From assembly GCA_944376205.1 (NCBI GenBank), contig CALWBV010000001.1, positions 62,001-126,000 of the forward strand: a stretch of DNA of 64,000 nt. Reading direction: 5' to 3'. Positions 45,641-53,054 of the stretch are shown here, piece after piece. The stretch's first letter is position 1. Every line of letters begins with the position of its first letter. Position numbers and translations under genes: made by a program. The notes beneath the pieces are model-generated. The model ran no database searches. It was not told the origin of the DNA and saw only the letters and a program-made list of their open reading frames with translations. Origin of the DNA: an uncultured Christensenellaceae bacterium. Lineage in GTDB: Bacteria; Bacillota; Clostridia; Christensenellales; UBA3700.

Positions 45641-45667
45641 AAAGCCTGCATGCTATTGCAGGTTTTT
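45641..45667 (+). terminator. Intrinsic terminator of dgt
   Basis: CCTGCA / TGCAGG with loop TGCTAT flanked by A and T runs. Confidence 0.75.
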
Positions 45668-45693
45668 GCATTTAGGAAGTTATTGCTTATGTT

Positions 45694-46053
45694 TCAAGTC
45701 ACTTTCACAAACAATGTGGTTGTTCCGTCGTAAGAGATTATCATAGCATTCTCCCCGAAACTTACATCCAACAAAATGTCGATATAGTAATTATTCATAT
45801 AAATCTTGACTTTGCCGTCGATTATGGTAGGATAATAATTGTCCGATCCGCCGTCCATCGTTATGACCATCACGTCGGAGAATACTTCCATAGTGACAGA
45901 CGGATTATTTTGATCCACATATAATCCGTGATACGTTTGAGGAATTTCGTAGTCAGGATAATTGGGTCCGCCCGACCACTTTGCTACCACGGTAATATCC
46001 GATACCATGGTCACACTGTCTCCTACGCTTATTTCTCTGCCTTTTTGATGCAA
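45694..46053 (-). pseudogene. 3' fragment of a repeat-type surface protein
   Basis: An open frame of 119 codons with only a TTG start. Its beginning, GREISVGDSVTMVSDITVVAKW, looks like the end of a Listeria/Bacteroides-type (InlB B) surface repeat; what follows is a small beta-rich domain ending in TTTLFVKVT. There is no signal peptide and no ribosome binding site. It overlaps, in a different frame, the end of a truncated sigma-factor fragment. This suggests that a deletion joined the 3' part of a surface-protein gene to the sigma gene. It could instead be a small expressed protein. Confidence 0.45.
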
Positions 46054-46320
46054 TAATTTATTGTCATGTTTGTAAATGTCTTACAAAGATACGCAAACGC
46101 ATTGGTATTGAAACGGTATTTTGATGCAATCACGAAAATCTCCGCCCAAAAATCCTGAACGAGGTCTTCTGAATCATGCAAATTGCCGAGATATCTCAAT
46201 GCGATATGTCTGAATACTCCGCCGGTCAACTCGTGCAAGCGGCACACGCTTTGCATATCCTGATTGTCTTTTATAGACGATACGCAAGTATTGATTTATT
46301 TTTTTTATTTTATTATCCAT
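46029..46320 (-). pseudogene. Frameshifted and truncated ECF-type sigma factor
   Basis: An ATG at 46318-46320 has AAGGA 8 bases upstream and reads MDNKIKKINQYLRIVYK. The frame is then lost at TATAAAAGAC (about 46272-46281), and another frame continues KDNQDMQSVCRLHELTGG, RHIALRYLGNLHDSEDLVQD and FWAEIFVIASKYRFNTNAF, a clear sigma-70 region 2. One base in the A run would restore a single frame. The product stops at KKAEK without region 4, so promoter -35 recognition is missing. This is a decayed gene or a sequence error plus a truncation. Confidence 0.55.
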
Positions 46321-46476
46321 TTGCAAATCCTTAAGGTTTTTATGCTCCAGCTTTCGGCTTTCGTAAATATAACAATTCAGCTTGGGGATTTGTCCCGCAA
46401 AATTATAAAAAAGCGGTCTGTTTTTTATACAAGCCGCTTATTCGATAATCAATCTTCTTGTTCTGACTCAATGTTT

Positions 46477-47526
46477 TCAGTCTTCTTTTGCAATCTTGTC
46501 TTTATCATTCTTTGGGTCACTTTCAGACATATTTTGTTTTTTGGAGGCGTTGTCTTTAGACTGCTTTTGTCTCTTTCCGTCTTCTTCCCAAAGTTCCTTT
46601 TCTTTATCGGCAAAACTTTTCTCGACTTTTTCTTCGACAAAATAGGGGTTGACGTGAATGGCAATGTGTTTTACTTCTTTGAATTCGCTCTCTATTTTGT
46701 CGTGTACCCGCTCTGCGATTTCGTGTGCGTCAACGATATTCAGCGAACTGTCTACGGCTATCTCGGCGTCGACATAAATTATCGAACCTGAAATTCTGGT
46801 TTTCAAAACGTCGATATTTTTTACGTCCTGATCCTCATCTATCGTCTTGTATATTCTGCTTACGAGTTCTTCGGGAGCGGCATGGTCCGTAAGCTGTTTT
46901 ATTACCACTTTTACTATATCGTATGAAACCTTGATAATCAAAACCGCAATAAGAAGCGTTGCGATACCTTCGAGGACGAATACTCCGAGGATAGCGCCCA
47001 GAATACCCGCAAAGCTGGCGATTGACGAAAAAGCGTCCGAACGGTGATGCCATGCGTCCGCTTTAAGTGCCTGCGAATCGAGCTTTTTAGCGTAATAAAT
47101 AGTGTACCAATACATTCCTTCTTTTACTACGATTGATACGATTGCGGCAACGAGCGCAATATACGAGGGTTTGACAAACTCGCCTTTCGTCGCCGAAATT
47201 ATGCTCTGAATACCTGCATATCCGAGCGCAAGCGCCGTGGCAAACAACATCATAGCGAGAATTATAGACGCAATGTTTTCGAATTTGTCGTGACCGTAAT
47301 TGTGATCTCTGTCTTCGCTCTTGACGGCTATACGTGCGCCGATAAGCACTATAAAAGTGGACAGCACGTCGCTGCCCGAGTGTACGGCGTCTGAAATCAT
47401 TGCGGTACTGTTGCCCACAATACCCGCAATTAATTTTCCTATTGAAAGAATAAGGTTGACAACGATCGTAACGATTGCAACCTTATTTATGATTTTTACT
47501 GCATTTGTCTTATCATTTATCAACAT
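46477..47526 (-). CDS. Cation diffusion facilitator family transporter
   Basis: 349 residues: about six membrane helices with the metal-site motifs DAVHSGSDV (helix 2) and DAWHHRSDAFSS (helix 5), both with the HxxxD pattern of zinc/iron/manganese exporters. A cytoplasmic dimerisation domain follows (about 215-300), then a long charged tail of about 50 residues rich in Lys, Asp and Ser, not usual for the family. The ATG is preferred over a TTG six codons upstream. It lies 14 bases after a conserved unknown gene. Metal unknown. Confidence 0.9.
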   Translation of the reverse strand: MLINDKTNAVKIINKVAIVTIVVNLILSIGKLIAGIVGNSTAMISDAVHSGSDVLSTFIVLIGARIAVKSEDRDHNYGHDKFENIASIILAMMLFATALALGYAGIQSIISATKGEFVKPSYIALVAAIVSIVVKEGMYWYTIYYAKKLDSQALKADAWHHRSDAFSSIASFAGILGAILGVFVLEGIATLLIAVLIIKVSYDIVKVVIKQLTDHAAPEELVSRIYKTIDEDQDVKNIDVLKTRISGSIIYVDAEIAVDSSLNIVDAHEIAERVHDKIESEFKEVKHIAIHVNPYFVEEKVEKSFADKEKELWEEDGKRQKQSKDNASKKQNMSESDPKNDKDKIAKED

Positions 47527-47540
47527 AATTTTTCTCTGTA

Positions 47541-48248
47541 TCAAATCAAAGCATAGCTTTCGAGATTTTTCTTTACTTCACGCATAAAAGACTGAATCGG
47601 CTTATAATTTTTTGCTACCGCAGACAAACCTATCCAACACACCTTGACCATTTTTGACCTCGAGAGTTCGAAGGAATAATAAAACCCGTCCAACAGCGTA
47701 AGAAGTTCGTCTTTCAATTTGTCGGATATGTGAGCGTCTGCTTCGACGATTTCAGTCATTTTCGATATGCAAGGCATTATGCTTTCTTTTGCATAGTCGT
47801 CTACAGGTTTTTCTTCTTCTGCGTCAAGAACCGTTTCCTTATAATCGAGAATACCGCCGAAAGCCCTCGCATAACCTGCAAGTACTGTAAAACAGAATCT
47901 CTGATAACAAGCCTCATAGTCATCCATCTTATAATACTTTATCAAGAATCTGTCCATGTCTATATTCCCTCTGTCGAAGTCGTACAAAAGTGCGGTAACC
48001 ACTGCAACGACCGCCATAGGGTTTGTCGGAAGATTTATAGTATCGTCGCCGATGAATTTATAATATTCGTCCTTAAACTTAATGCTTTGATTACATTTTG
48101 CTATGTAATTATAAAGGCAAGGAGTATTTGCTATAAACCGCAAAAGATTCTTTATCGCAGTAGTAGACAAAATATATTTTGACCTTGCGATCTTGTCACA
48201 ATAGTCTATCAATATATTATATGCTTTCTGCGGTGCAAGTTCTGCCAT
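47541..48248 (-). CDS. Cytoplasmic protein of unknown function
   Basis: 235 residues, mostly helical, without signal peptide or membrane helix. Two parts look conserved in style: AVVAVVTALLYDFDRGNIDMDRFL and CFTVLAGYARAFGGILDY. AAGGAG precedes the ATG. It ends just before the cation exporter gene, so the two may be co-transcribed. I do not recognise the family. Confidence 0.7.
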   Translation of the reverse strand: MAELAPQKAYNILIDYCDKIARSKYILSTTAIKNLLRFIANTPCLYNYIAKCNQSIKFKDEYYKFIGDDTINLPTNPMAVVAVVTALLYDFDRGNIDMDRFLIKYYKMDDYEACYQRFCFTVLAGYARAFGGILDYKETVLDAEEEKPVDDYAKESIMPCISKMTEIVEADAHISDKLKDELLTLLDGFYYSFELSRSKMVKVCWIGLSAVAKNYKPIQSFMREVKKNLESYALI

Positions 48249-48361
48249 AACGCATTCTCCTTAACTTTTTTAATATTATACAACACAAGAGAGAAAATAG
48301 CAAGTTAATATATAATATTAAAACAACAATGTCTGTTAATCGACAAAATAGCGTCAAGTGC

Positions 48362-48390
48362 TTGAAAATAGCATAAAAATGTTATATAAT
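48362..48390 (+). promoter_or_regulatory. Promoter of the HPr-like/DUF4364 operon
   Basis: TTGAAA (48362-48367), 17-base spacer, TATAAT (48385-48390), about 66 bases before the start codon. Confidence 0.75.
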
Positions 48391-48456
48391 AAATTAAAAT
48401 TGGTCAAAAATTGCAAAATTGTTAAATATAAATTTAATTTACAAGAAGGAGTTAAG

Positions 48457-48693
48457 ATGAAATCAATAACCTTGTTGCTCAACACAACTGAAAGCGTAAA
48501 ATCCTTTGTCAACATTATATCCAGATTTGATTACGATATGGATTTGAGATGCGGCAGATATGTTGTAGACGCAAAATCCATACTCGGAATATTCTCTCTC
48601 GATCTTAACCGTCCCGTCGTTCTCGAAGTTCATTGCGACGAATGCGATGACTTGATCGAAAGCATCAAAAAATATATTTCCGATGCGGAGTAA
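48457..48693 (+). CDS. HPr-like (Crh-type) protein lacking the catalytic histidine
   Basis: 78 residues with the HPr fold pattern: an N-terminal strand MKSITLLLN, a helix, then YVVDAKSILGIFSLDL, which matches the HPr KSIMGVMSL segment. Ser41 corresponds to the regulatory Ser46 of HPr. The loop that carries the phosphoryl-accepting His15 (GIHARPA) is shortened to NTTESVKSF and has no His. It should not pass phosphate to sugars but could be phosphorylated by HPr kinase, as Crh is. AAGGAG precedes the ATG. It overlaps or abuts the DUF4364 gene, and hprK lies 2.4 kb away. Role inferred. Confidence 0.8.
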   Translation: MKSITLLLNTTESVKSFVNIISRFDYDMDLRCGRYVVDAKSILGIFSLDLNRPVVLEVHCDECDDLIESIKKYISDAE

Positions 48694-48700
48694 AAGCGGT

Positions 48701-49219
48701 ATGTTGGACAGCGCGACCGTAAACAAACTCATATTATTGTACGTCCTCGACAAAATGGAAGTCGCACTTCAGGAGGGCGTCATTTTGGATATGGTCACGG
48801 AAAACAACTGGCTCAATTACATGGATTGTCAGGTTGCGCTTTGCGACCTCATAAAAAGCAATTTGATCACAAACGTAGCCACAAAAGGTTGCAATCCCCG
48901 ATACACTATCACAAGCGATTCGAGAGAGGGGCTCAAACATTATTACATAAATATCCCCTCTTCTTTGAGAGAAAATATCGCAGAAGTGATCAAACAAAAC
49001 AAATTCAAGTACAGAAAAAAACAAGACTATTTTTCCGACTACTTCAAAAACAATGACGGAACTTATACCGTAATCCTTAAAATCGAAAGTGCGACCGCTA
49101 CTCTTATGGAACTTAAACTCACAGTCCAGAATCCCACAAAAGCCAAATGGCTCTATAAGACATGGGGCGACAAAGCGTCGACGATATACGAATTCTTACT
49201 TGAAAATCTCATCGACTGA
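48701..49219 (+). CDS. DUF4364 family protein
   Basis: 172 residues: a winged-helix-like N-terminus (VNKLILLYVLDKMEVALQEG) with the family landmark VTENNWLNYMDCQVALCDLIKSN, followed by a beta-rich C-terminal part (YTVILKIESATATLMELKLTV). The family is found in Firmicutes and is thought to contain DNA-binding regulators, without proven targets. GGAG lies 10 bases before the ATG; another ATG at 48683, inside the HPr-like gene, is possible. Together with the HPr-like gene it forms a two-gene operon. Confidence 0.85.
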   Translation: MLDSATVNKLILLYVLDKMEVALQEGVILDMVTENNWLNYMDCQVALCDLIKSNLITNVATKGCNPRYTITSDSREGLKHYYINIPSSLRENIAEVIKQNKFKYRKKQDYFSDYFKNNDGTYTVILKIESATATLMELKLTVQNPTKAKWLYKTWGDKASTIYEFLLENLID

Positions 49220-49247
49220 CGCTATCCGATATTCAATCGACAACTAC

Positions 49248-49275
49248 GGCGGCACTGCTCTGTGCCGTCTTTTTA
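49248..49275 (+). terminator. Intrinsic terminator of the DUF4364 operon
   Basis: GGCGGCAC / GTGCCGTC (one G-T pair) with a six-base loop, then a T run. Confidence 0.8.
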
Positions 49276-49363
49276 TTGTCGCTTTAAGACTTGCGAATTT
49301 ATAAATCTTTATAAAACTTTGACGAAATTGAATTTTATATCTGAATACTGTAGCAGACTAAAC

Positions 49364-49390
49364 AAAAAGCCGACATTCGTCGGCTTTTTT
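49364..49390. terminator. Bidirectional terminator
   Basis: AAAAAGCCGAC / GTCGGCTTTTT with loop ATTC, between convergent operons. It can end the polymerase gene on the minus strand and back up the DUF4364 terminator. Confidence 0.9.
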
Positions 49391-49426
49391 ATATAGTTAT
49401 TTATCATATTATATTTTCAAAAAAGA

Positions 49427-50929
49427 TTATGCAACTGCTGTTTCTTTATCGTCTTTTTTGTTCTTTTTGTTTGCCTTTGATTTGGAAGCATCGATATTCA
49501 CGACGATTTCAGAGTTTTTATCCGCAAGATTCTTTGCCGCAAGTTCCTGCTCGTTGACTATCTCCATTACTGCAAACATCATTGTCATTATAAGCATAAA
49601 AGGCAAGGGACAGAAATCTCCGGGATTTACGCATGCCATGAGTTCAAATCCGATAAATGCGATAAGCATCGTATCGTTGAAATTACTGCGGTATTTCTTT
49701 GCACGCATAGTGTACATACGCATGACAAACTGATACGTATAAGCAATCATGCCTACCATTCCCAACGAACCTAAAACTTGGAAAGGCGTAGAATGATACC
49801 AGTACATACCGCCCTCTTTGGGATGATATCCCACTCCGCCGTCATACGCAAGACCTGTACCGAATATAGGATATTTACTGAAACATTCTATTGCATGCGC
49901 AAACAGTTTGACTCTGGCTTCGTCTTTGCTTATATGCAAAATCGAACTTAACGCACTCCACATCGCAACAACTAAACCGACACCCGCTACCACACAGCAA
50001 ACGGTTACGGCAATAACGATTTTTTTCATTTTACCTTTGCATACTACGCAAAGATATATGAGGCTTATACCCATTTCGATAGTGCCCACAAAAATACCGC
50101 CTCTTGAAAGTATCAGCATCAAAAAGACGTATTGCACCATCATAAACAAAAACATCAAAACAGGACGTCTGTTTTTGCGGATATAGTACATAGGAAAAGG
50201 CATAGTCCAAAGCATTATTGCTGACAGATTATTACTGAGTCCCTGTGCAAATTTACTGTATTGATATTGTTCGAGTTCTTTTCCTATGCCGTGAGTTTTG
50301 ATCACGTCAATAAATCCGCCGATATTTTCCAGATACTGACAAAACATCATAATTACGGCAAAAAGACCTATATACAACATAAGCTGTACAAAGTACTCTT
50401 TAAGATCGTATTTTCTTCTGGCGTTGATATAGGATCTGAAAAGCACGTAAAGCAAAAGCTGACCGAATCCGAGACCTATAACGTAGTACATTGCCATGCC
50501 GCTGAAATACTGTTTGAAAGAAAGCGAAAAAGCTCCGCCCAACGTAATTGCAATGGATACGGCAAGAATAGGCCAAAACATCGAATCCATAACGATTTTT
50601 TTACGATAGAAAATAAAATGGAAGATTACCGCAGCGACAACGGGCAACACAAACGGAAACAGCGGAGCCCAACCGCTAAAGCTGTCATACAAGCGCAGAA
50701 TATGCATTATCATAAGCATAAAAGGCAAAGTAGACGGCATGATATCATCGCTGAAAATCATTACAAAACCGATAAGGTACGCCAAAAACAGCGCACCTAT
50801 TATTTCAAAGTGAAATATATAGCTTATCGTAGCGACAGCTATTACGAATAACGAATAATATTTGGAAAACAGAAAGTTTCTTATATCCAGGACGATCTGT
50901 TTTGTCTCTTTGGTATTTTCCTTGAGCAT
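49427..50929 (-). CDS. O-antigen ligase/polymerase-like membrane protein
   Basis: About 500 residues with eleven or more membrane helices and a large loop before the last helices that holds ARVKLFAHAIECFSKYPIFGTGLAYDGG and YWYHSTPFQVLGSLG, the Wzy/WaaL-type loop. Such proteins join or polymerise lipid-linked polysaccharides; in a single-membrane cell an exopolysaccharide or wall polymer is most likely. The tail (about 40 residues) is charged and disordered. AAGGG lies 8 bases before the ATG. It is the last gene in a chain from the HAD phosphatase through hprK. Confidence 0.85.
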   Translation of the reverse strand: MLKENTKETKQIVLDIRNFLFSKYYSLFVIAVATISYIFHFEIIGALFLAYLIGFVMIFSDDIMPSTLPFMLMIMHILRLYDSFSGWAPLFPFVLPVVAAVIFHFIFYRKKIVMDSMFWPILAVSIAITLGGAFSLSFKQYFSGMAMYYVIGLGFGQLLLYVLFRSYINARRKYDLKEYFVQLMLYIGLFAVIMMFCQYLENIGGFIDVIKTHGIGKELEQYQYSKFAQGLSNNLSAIMLWTMPFPMYYIRKNRRPVLMFLFMMVQYVFLMLILSRGGIFVGTIEMGISLIYLCVVCKGKMKKIVIAVTVCCVVAGVGLVVAMWSALSSILHISKDEARVKLFAHAIECFSKYPIFGTGLAYDGGVGYHPKEGGMYWYHSTPFQVLGSLGMVGMIAYTYQFVMRMYTMRAKKYRSNFNDTMLIAFIGFELMACVNPGDFCPLPFMLIMTMMFAVMEIVNEQELAAKNLADKNSEIVVNIDASKSKANKKNKKDDKETAVA

Positions 50930-50946
50930 AACCTGTTCCCTTAAAT

Positions 50947-51123
50947 TCACCAATCTTCTCTACGGTCGATTTTAATGTCCGTATAAAATTCTTTATATTT
51001 TCTTTTGAAGATTTCGTTGTCCGTATCGTAATTTTGTGCGGCAAGCAAATCTTCTTCGTCATACATCTCCGAACAATCTTCGTCGTACTGTTCGGCTTTT
51101 TTCATTTTCTCGTAATTATTCAT
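50947..51123 (-). CDS. Small acidic protein between hprK and the polymerase gene
   Basis: A 58-codon frame beginning MNNYEKMKKAEQYDEDC and ending DIKIDRREDW, with no membrane helix and many Glu, Asp, Lys and Tyr. Its start overlaps the hprK stop through ATGAATAA, the same eight bases that link the HAD gene to hprK, and GAGG lies about 10 bases upstream. It ends 17 bases before the polymerase start. The tight fit in the operon supports a real gene. No family recognised. Confidence 0.6.
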   Translation of the reverse strand: MNNYEKMKKAEQYDEDCSEMYDEEDLLAAQNYDTDNEIFKRKYKEFYTDIKIDRREDW

Positions 51124-52060
51124 TGAGATTTGTCCTCTTTTTCAAATCTCCCAAAGCGTCGTATCCCAGCTTTTTAAGGAGAAAGTTTCTTGTAGCCACT
51201 TCGACGATAACCGCAATGTTTCTGCCCGGCATAACGGGAATATTTATCTGCGGTAAAGCAATACCTAGAATATCGCAAGTGTTATCCGTCGAGCCTAGTC
51301 TGTCATAGTCGGCAAGGTTGCTGATTTTATCGAGTTTGATGACAAGATCTATATATTCGCTCTCGAGTACTGCGCCTACGCCGTACATGTTCTTAATATC
51401 TATTATTCCCAGCCCTCTTACTTCCATAAAATATTTTATGTTTTCGGGAGCTTTTCCTACGAGTTCGTTTCTCACTCTTTTTACGCAAACCGCATCGTCG
51501 GCAATAATTCTGTGTCCCCTGTTGATAAGTTCGATAGCTGTCTCGCTCTTACCCATACCGCTGTGCCCCGTAAGCAATACGCCTACGCCGTTTATATCGA
51601 GCAAAGTGCCGTGTACCATTTGTGTAGGAGCAAGCAAATTGTCGAGATAATTGCCGAGTTCGTGCATGAGCCAAGTTGTCGTCATTTCGGACCTCAACAA
51701 AGGCACGTTGTATTGTCTGGCAAGTTCGGTCTCCATCTGCGAAGGCTTGATTCCTCTTGCATATATTATGCAAGGTATTTTTTGCACGAGAAGTCTTTTG
51801 AGCGCTTTTTGTTTTTCTTCGTACTGCAATGAAGCCAGATAATAATGTTCGGCATTGCCCACTACCTGTACTCTGCTGTTGCCGAAGTAATTCTCAAATC
51901 CAGCAAGTAAAAGACCGGGTCTGTTGACCAGTACGGATTTGAAAATTATATCGTCATCGCTTTTACCGCACAAAAGTTCGAGGTCCAATTCTTTACAGAA
52001 TTCGCCCAGCTTTACTGCCTGCGATATAGCTTCTTCGTTCTGGTCAAAATATTTATTCAT
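51116..52060 (-). CDS. hprK: HPr kinase/phosphorylase
   Basis: 314 residues: an N-terminal HprK domain with VNRPGLLLAGFENYFGNSRVQ and a C-terminal kinase domain with the P-loop GHSGMGKS at 165-172, the ADDAV segment and the signature EVRGLGIIDIKNMYG. It phosphorylates and dephosphorylates HPr on the regulatory Ser, controlling carbon catabolite repression. AAGGAAAGG precedes the ATG. The start overlaps the HAD phosphatase stop by eight bases. A Crh-like HPr is encoded at 48457. Confidence 0.96.
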   Translation of the reverse strand: MNKYFDQNEEAISQAVKLGEFCKELDLELLCGKSDDDIIFKSVLVNRPGLLLAGFENYFGNSRVQVVGNAEHYYLASLQYEEKQKALKRLLVQKIPCIIYARGIKPSQMETELARQYNVPLLRSEMTTTWLMHELGNYLDNLLAPTQMVHGTLLDINGVGVLLTGHSGMGKSETAIELINRGHRIIADDAVCVKRVRNELVGKAPENIKYFMEVRGLGIIDIKNMYGVGAVLESEYIDLVIKLDKISNLADYDRLGSTDNTCDILGIALPQINIPVMPGRNIAVIVEVATRNFLLKKLGYDALGDLKKRTNLNE

Positions 52061-52880
52061 CGTCCTTTCCTTGGAGACAGAATTTCTCTATAACTTTTGC
52101 TACGCCATCGTTATCGTTGGTATCGGCAATATAATCTGCGGCAAGTTTTACTTTAGGCATTGCGTTTGCCATAGCTACTCCGAGTCCTGCGGCTTCGATC
52201 ATTGCGATATCGTTTTCGCTGTCGCCGAGGGCAATGGTATCTTTTATATCGACGCCGTATTTATCGCAAAGCCATTTTACTCCTGCACCCTTGTCGATGC
52301 CTTTCGTCATAATCTCAACGATAAACGTATGCGAACGCATAAACGCAAGATCGGGGAATCTCTTTGCTCCCTCCTCCGTAAACTTATCGCAACATTCTCC
52401 CTGCATAAGCACGAGAACTTTTACAGGAAGGTGCTCGCTTTCTCTGACGTATTGAGAAAGAGGTATTTTCGTCTCTTTGTAACCAATATTGCAAATCGTG
52501 ACGAATTCTTTTACGTATTCGTTGAAATATCTGCAATGACACGTATCGTCAATATAGACGAGAGGCACGAATTCGTCGCCCATTGCTTCTACGTATTCAA
52601 GCGCCCGGACAGCCATTTCTCTCTCGAAGAATTTGCCGTAAATCTGCTTTTTGCTTTTTATATCGTATACTCCGGCGCCTTGATAAACTATTACGTCTCC
52701 GTCAAGATTGAGTTCGACGAGTTTGGGATAAATCGCCGAAAACAGTCTTCCCGTCGAAACTACGAATTTACCGCCTGCGGCGATATATTTTGCTATTGTA
52801 TCCTTATTTGTCTGCGATATTCTGTGATCCTCTGTATAGATGGTTCCGTCGAAATCGCAAAAGATTGCCTTATATTTCAT
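52053..52880 (-). CDS. Cof-type HAD phosphatase
   Basis: About 275 residues with Cof-subfamily motifs: IFCDFDGTIYTEDHRIS (nucleophile Asp near 9), VVSTGRLFSAIY, a large C2 cap, and IALGDSENDIAMIEAAGLGVAMANA with the Lys-bearing DKGAGVKWL before it. It probably dephosphorylates a sugar phosphate or flavin precursor. The ATG has no Shine-Dalgarno; a promoter lies seven bases before it. An in-frame extension of 18 codons upstream would run across that promoter and is rejected. First gene of the hprK chain. Confidence 0.9.
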   Translation of the reverse strand: MKYKAIFCDFDGTIYTEDHRISQTNKDTIAKYIAAGGKFVVSTGRLFSAIYPKLVELNLDGDVIVYQGAGVYDIKSKKQIYGKFFEREMAVRALEYVEAMGDEFVPLVYIDDTCHCRYFNEYVKEFVTICNIGYKETKIPLSQYVRESEHLPVKVLVLMQGECCDKFTEEGAKRFPDLAFMRSHTFIVEIMTKGIDKGAGVKWLCDKYGVDIKDTIALGDSENDIAMIEAAGLGVAMANAMPKVKLAADYIADTNDNDGVAKVIEKFCLQGKDDE

Positions 52881-52887
52881 ATATAAT

Positions 52888-52916
52888 ATATTAGTATAAA
52901 CGCATAAAAATGTAAA
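52888..52916 (-). promoter_or_regulatory. Promoter of the HAD-hprK chain (probable leaderless start)
   Basis: On the minus strand TTTACA (52916-52911), 17-base spacer, TAATAT (52893-52888), then only seven bases to the ATG at 52880. Confidence 0.6.
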
Positions 52917-53054
52917 GCGTTTTAATCTCAACAAAGATTAATGCGGCTCCGTGGCCCGGTTTAGATACCGCTAAAACGTTGAAAAACTTGTTTGTTTTGT
53001 CAATCTGTCGCAAGTGCCGTTACAACAACTTATGCTGTAAATTCTGTTTTGCCG

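Noticed and set aside
46029..46320. Programmed frameshifting in the sigma-factor fragment
   Set aside because: The A run has only four bases, no stimulatory structure is visible, and the product would still lack region 4; decay or sequence error is simpler.
50805..51062. An 85-codon minus-strand open frame between hprK and the polymerase gene
   Set aside because: It overlaps the polymerase gene in another frame and lacks a ribosome binding site; the 58-codon frame at 50947-51123 fits the operon better.
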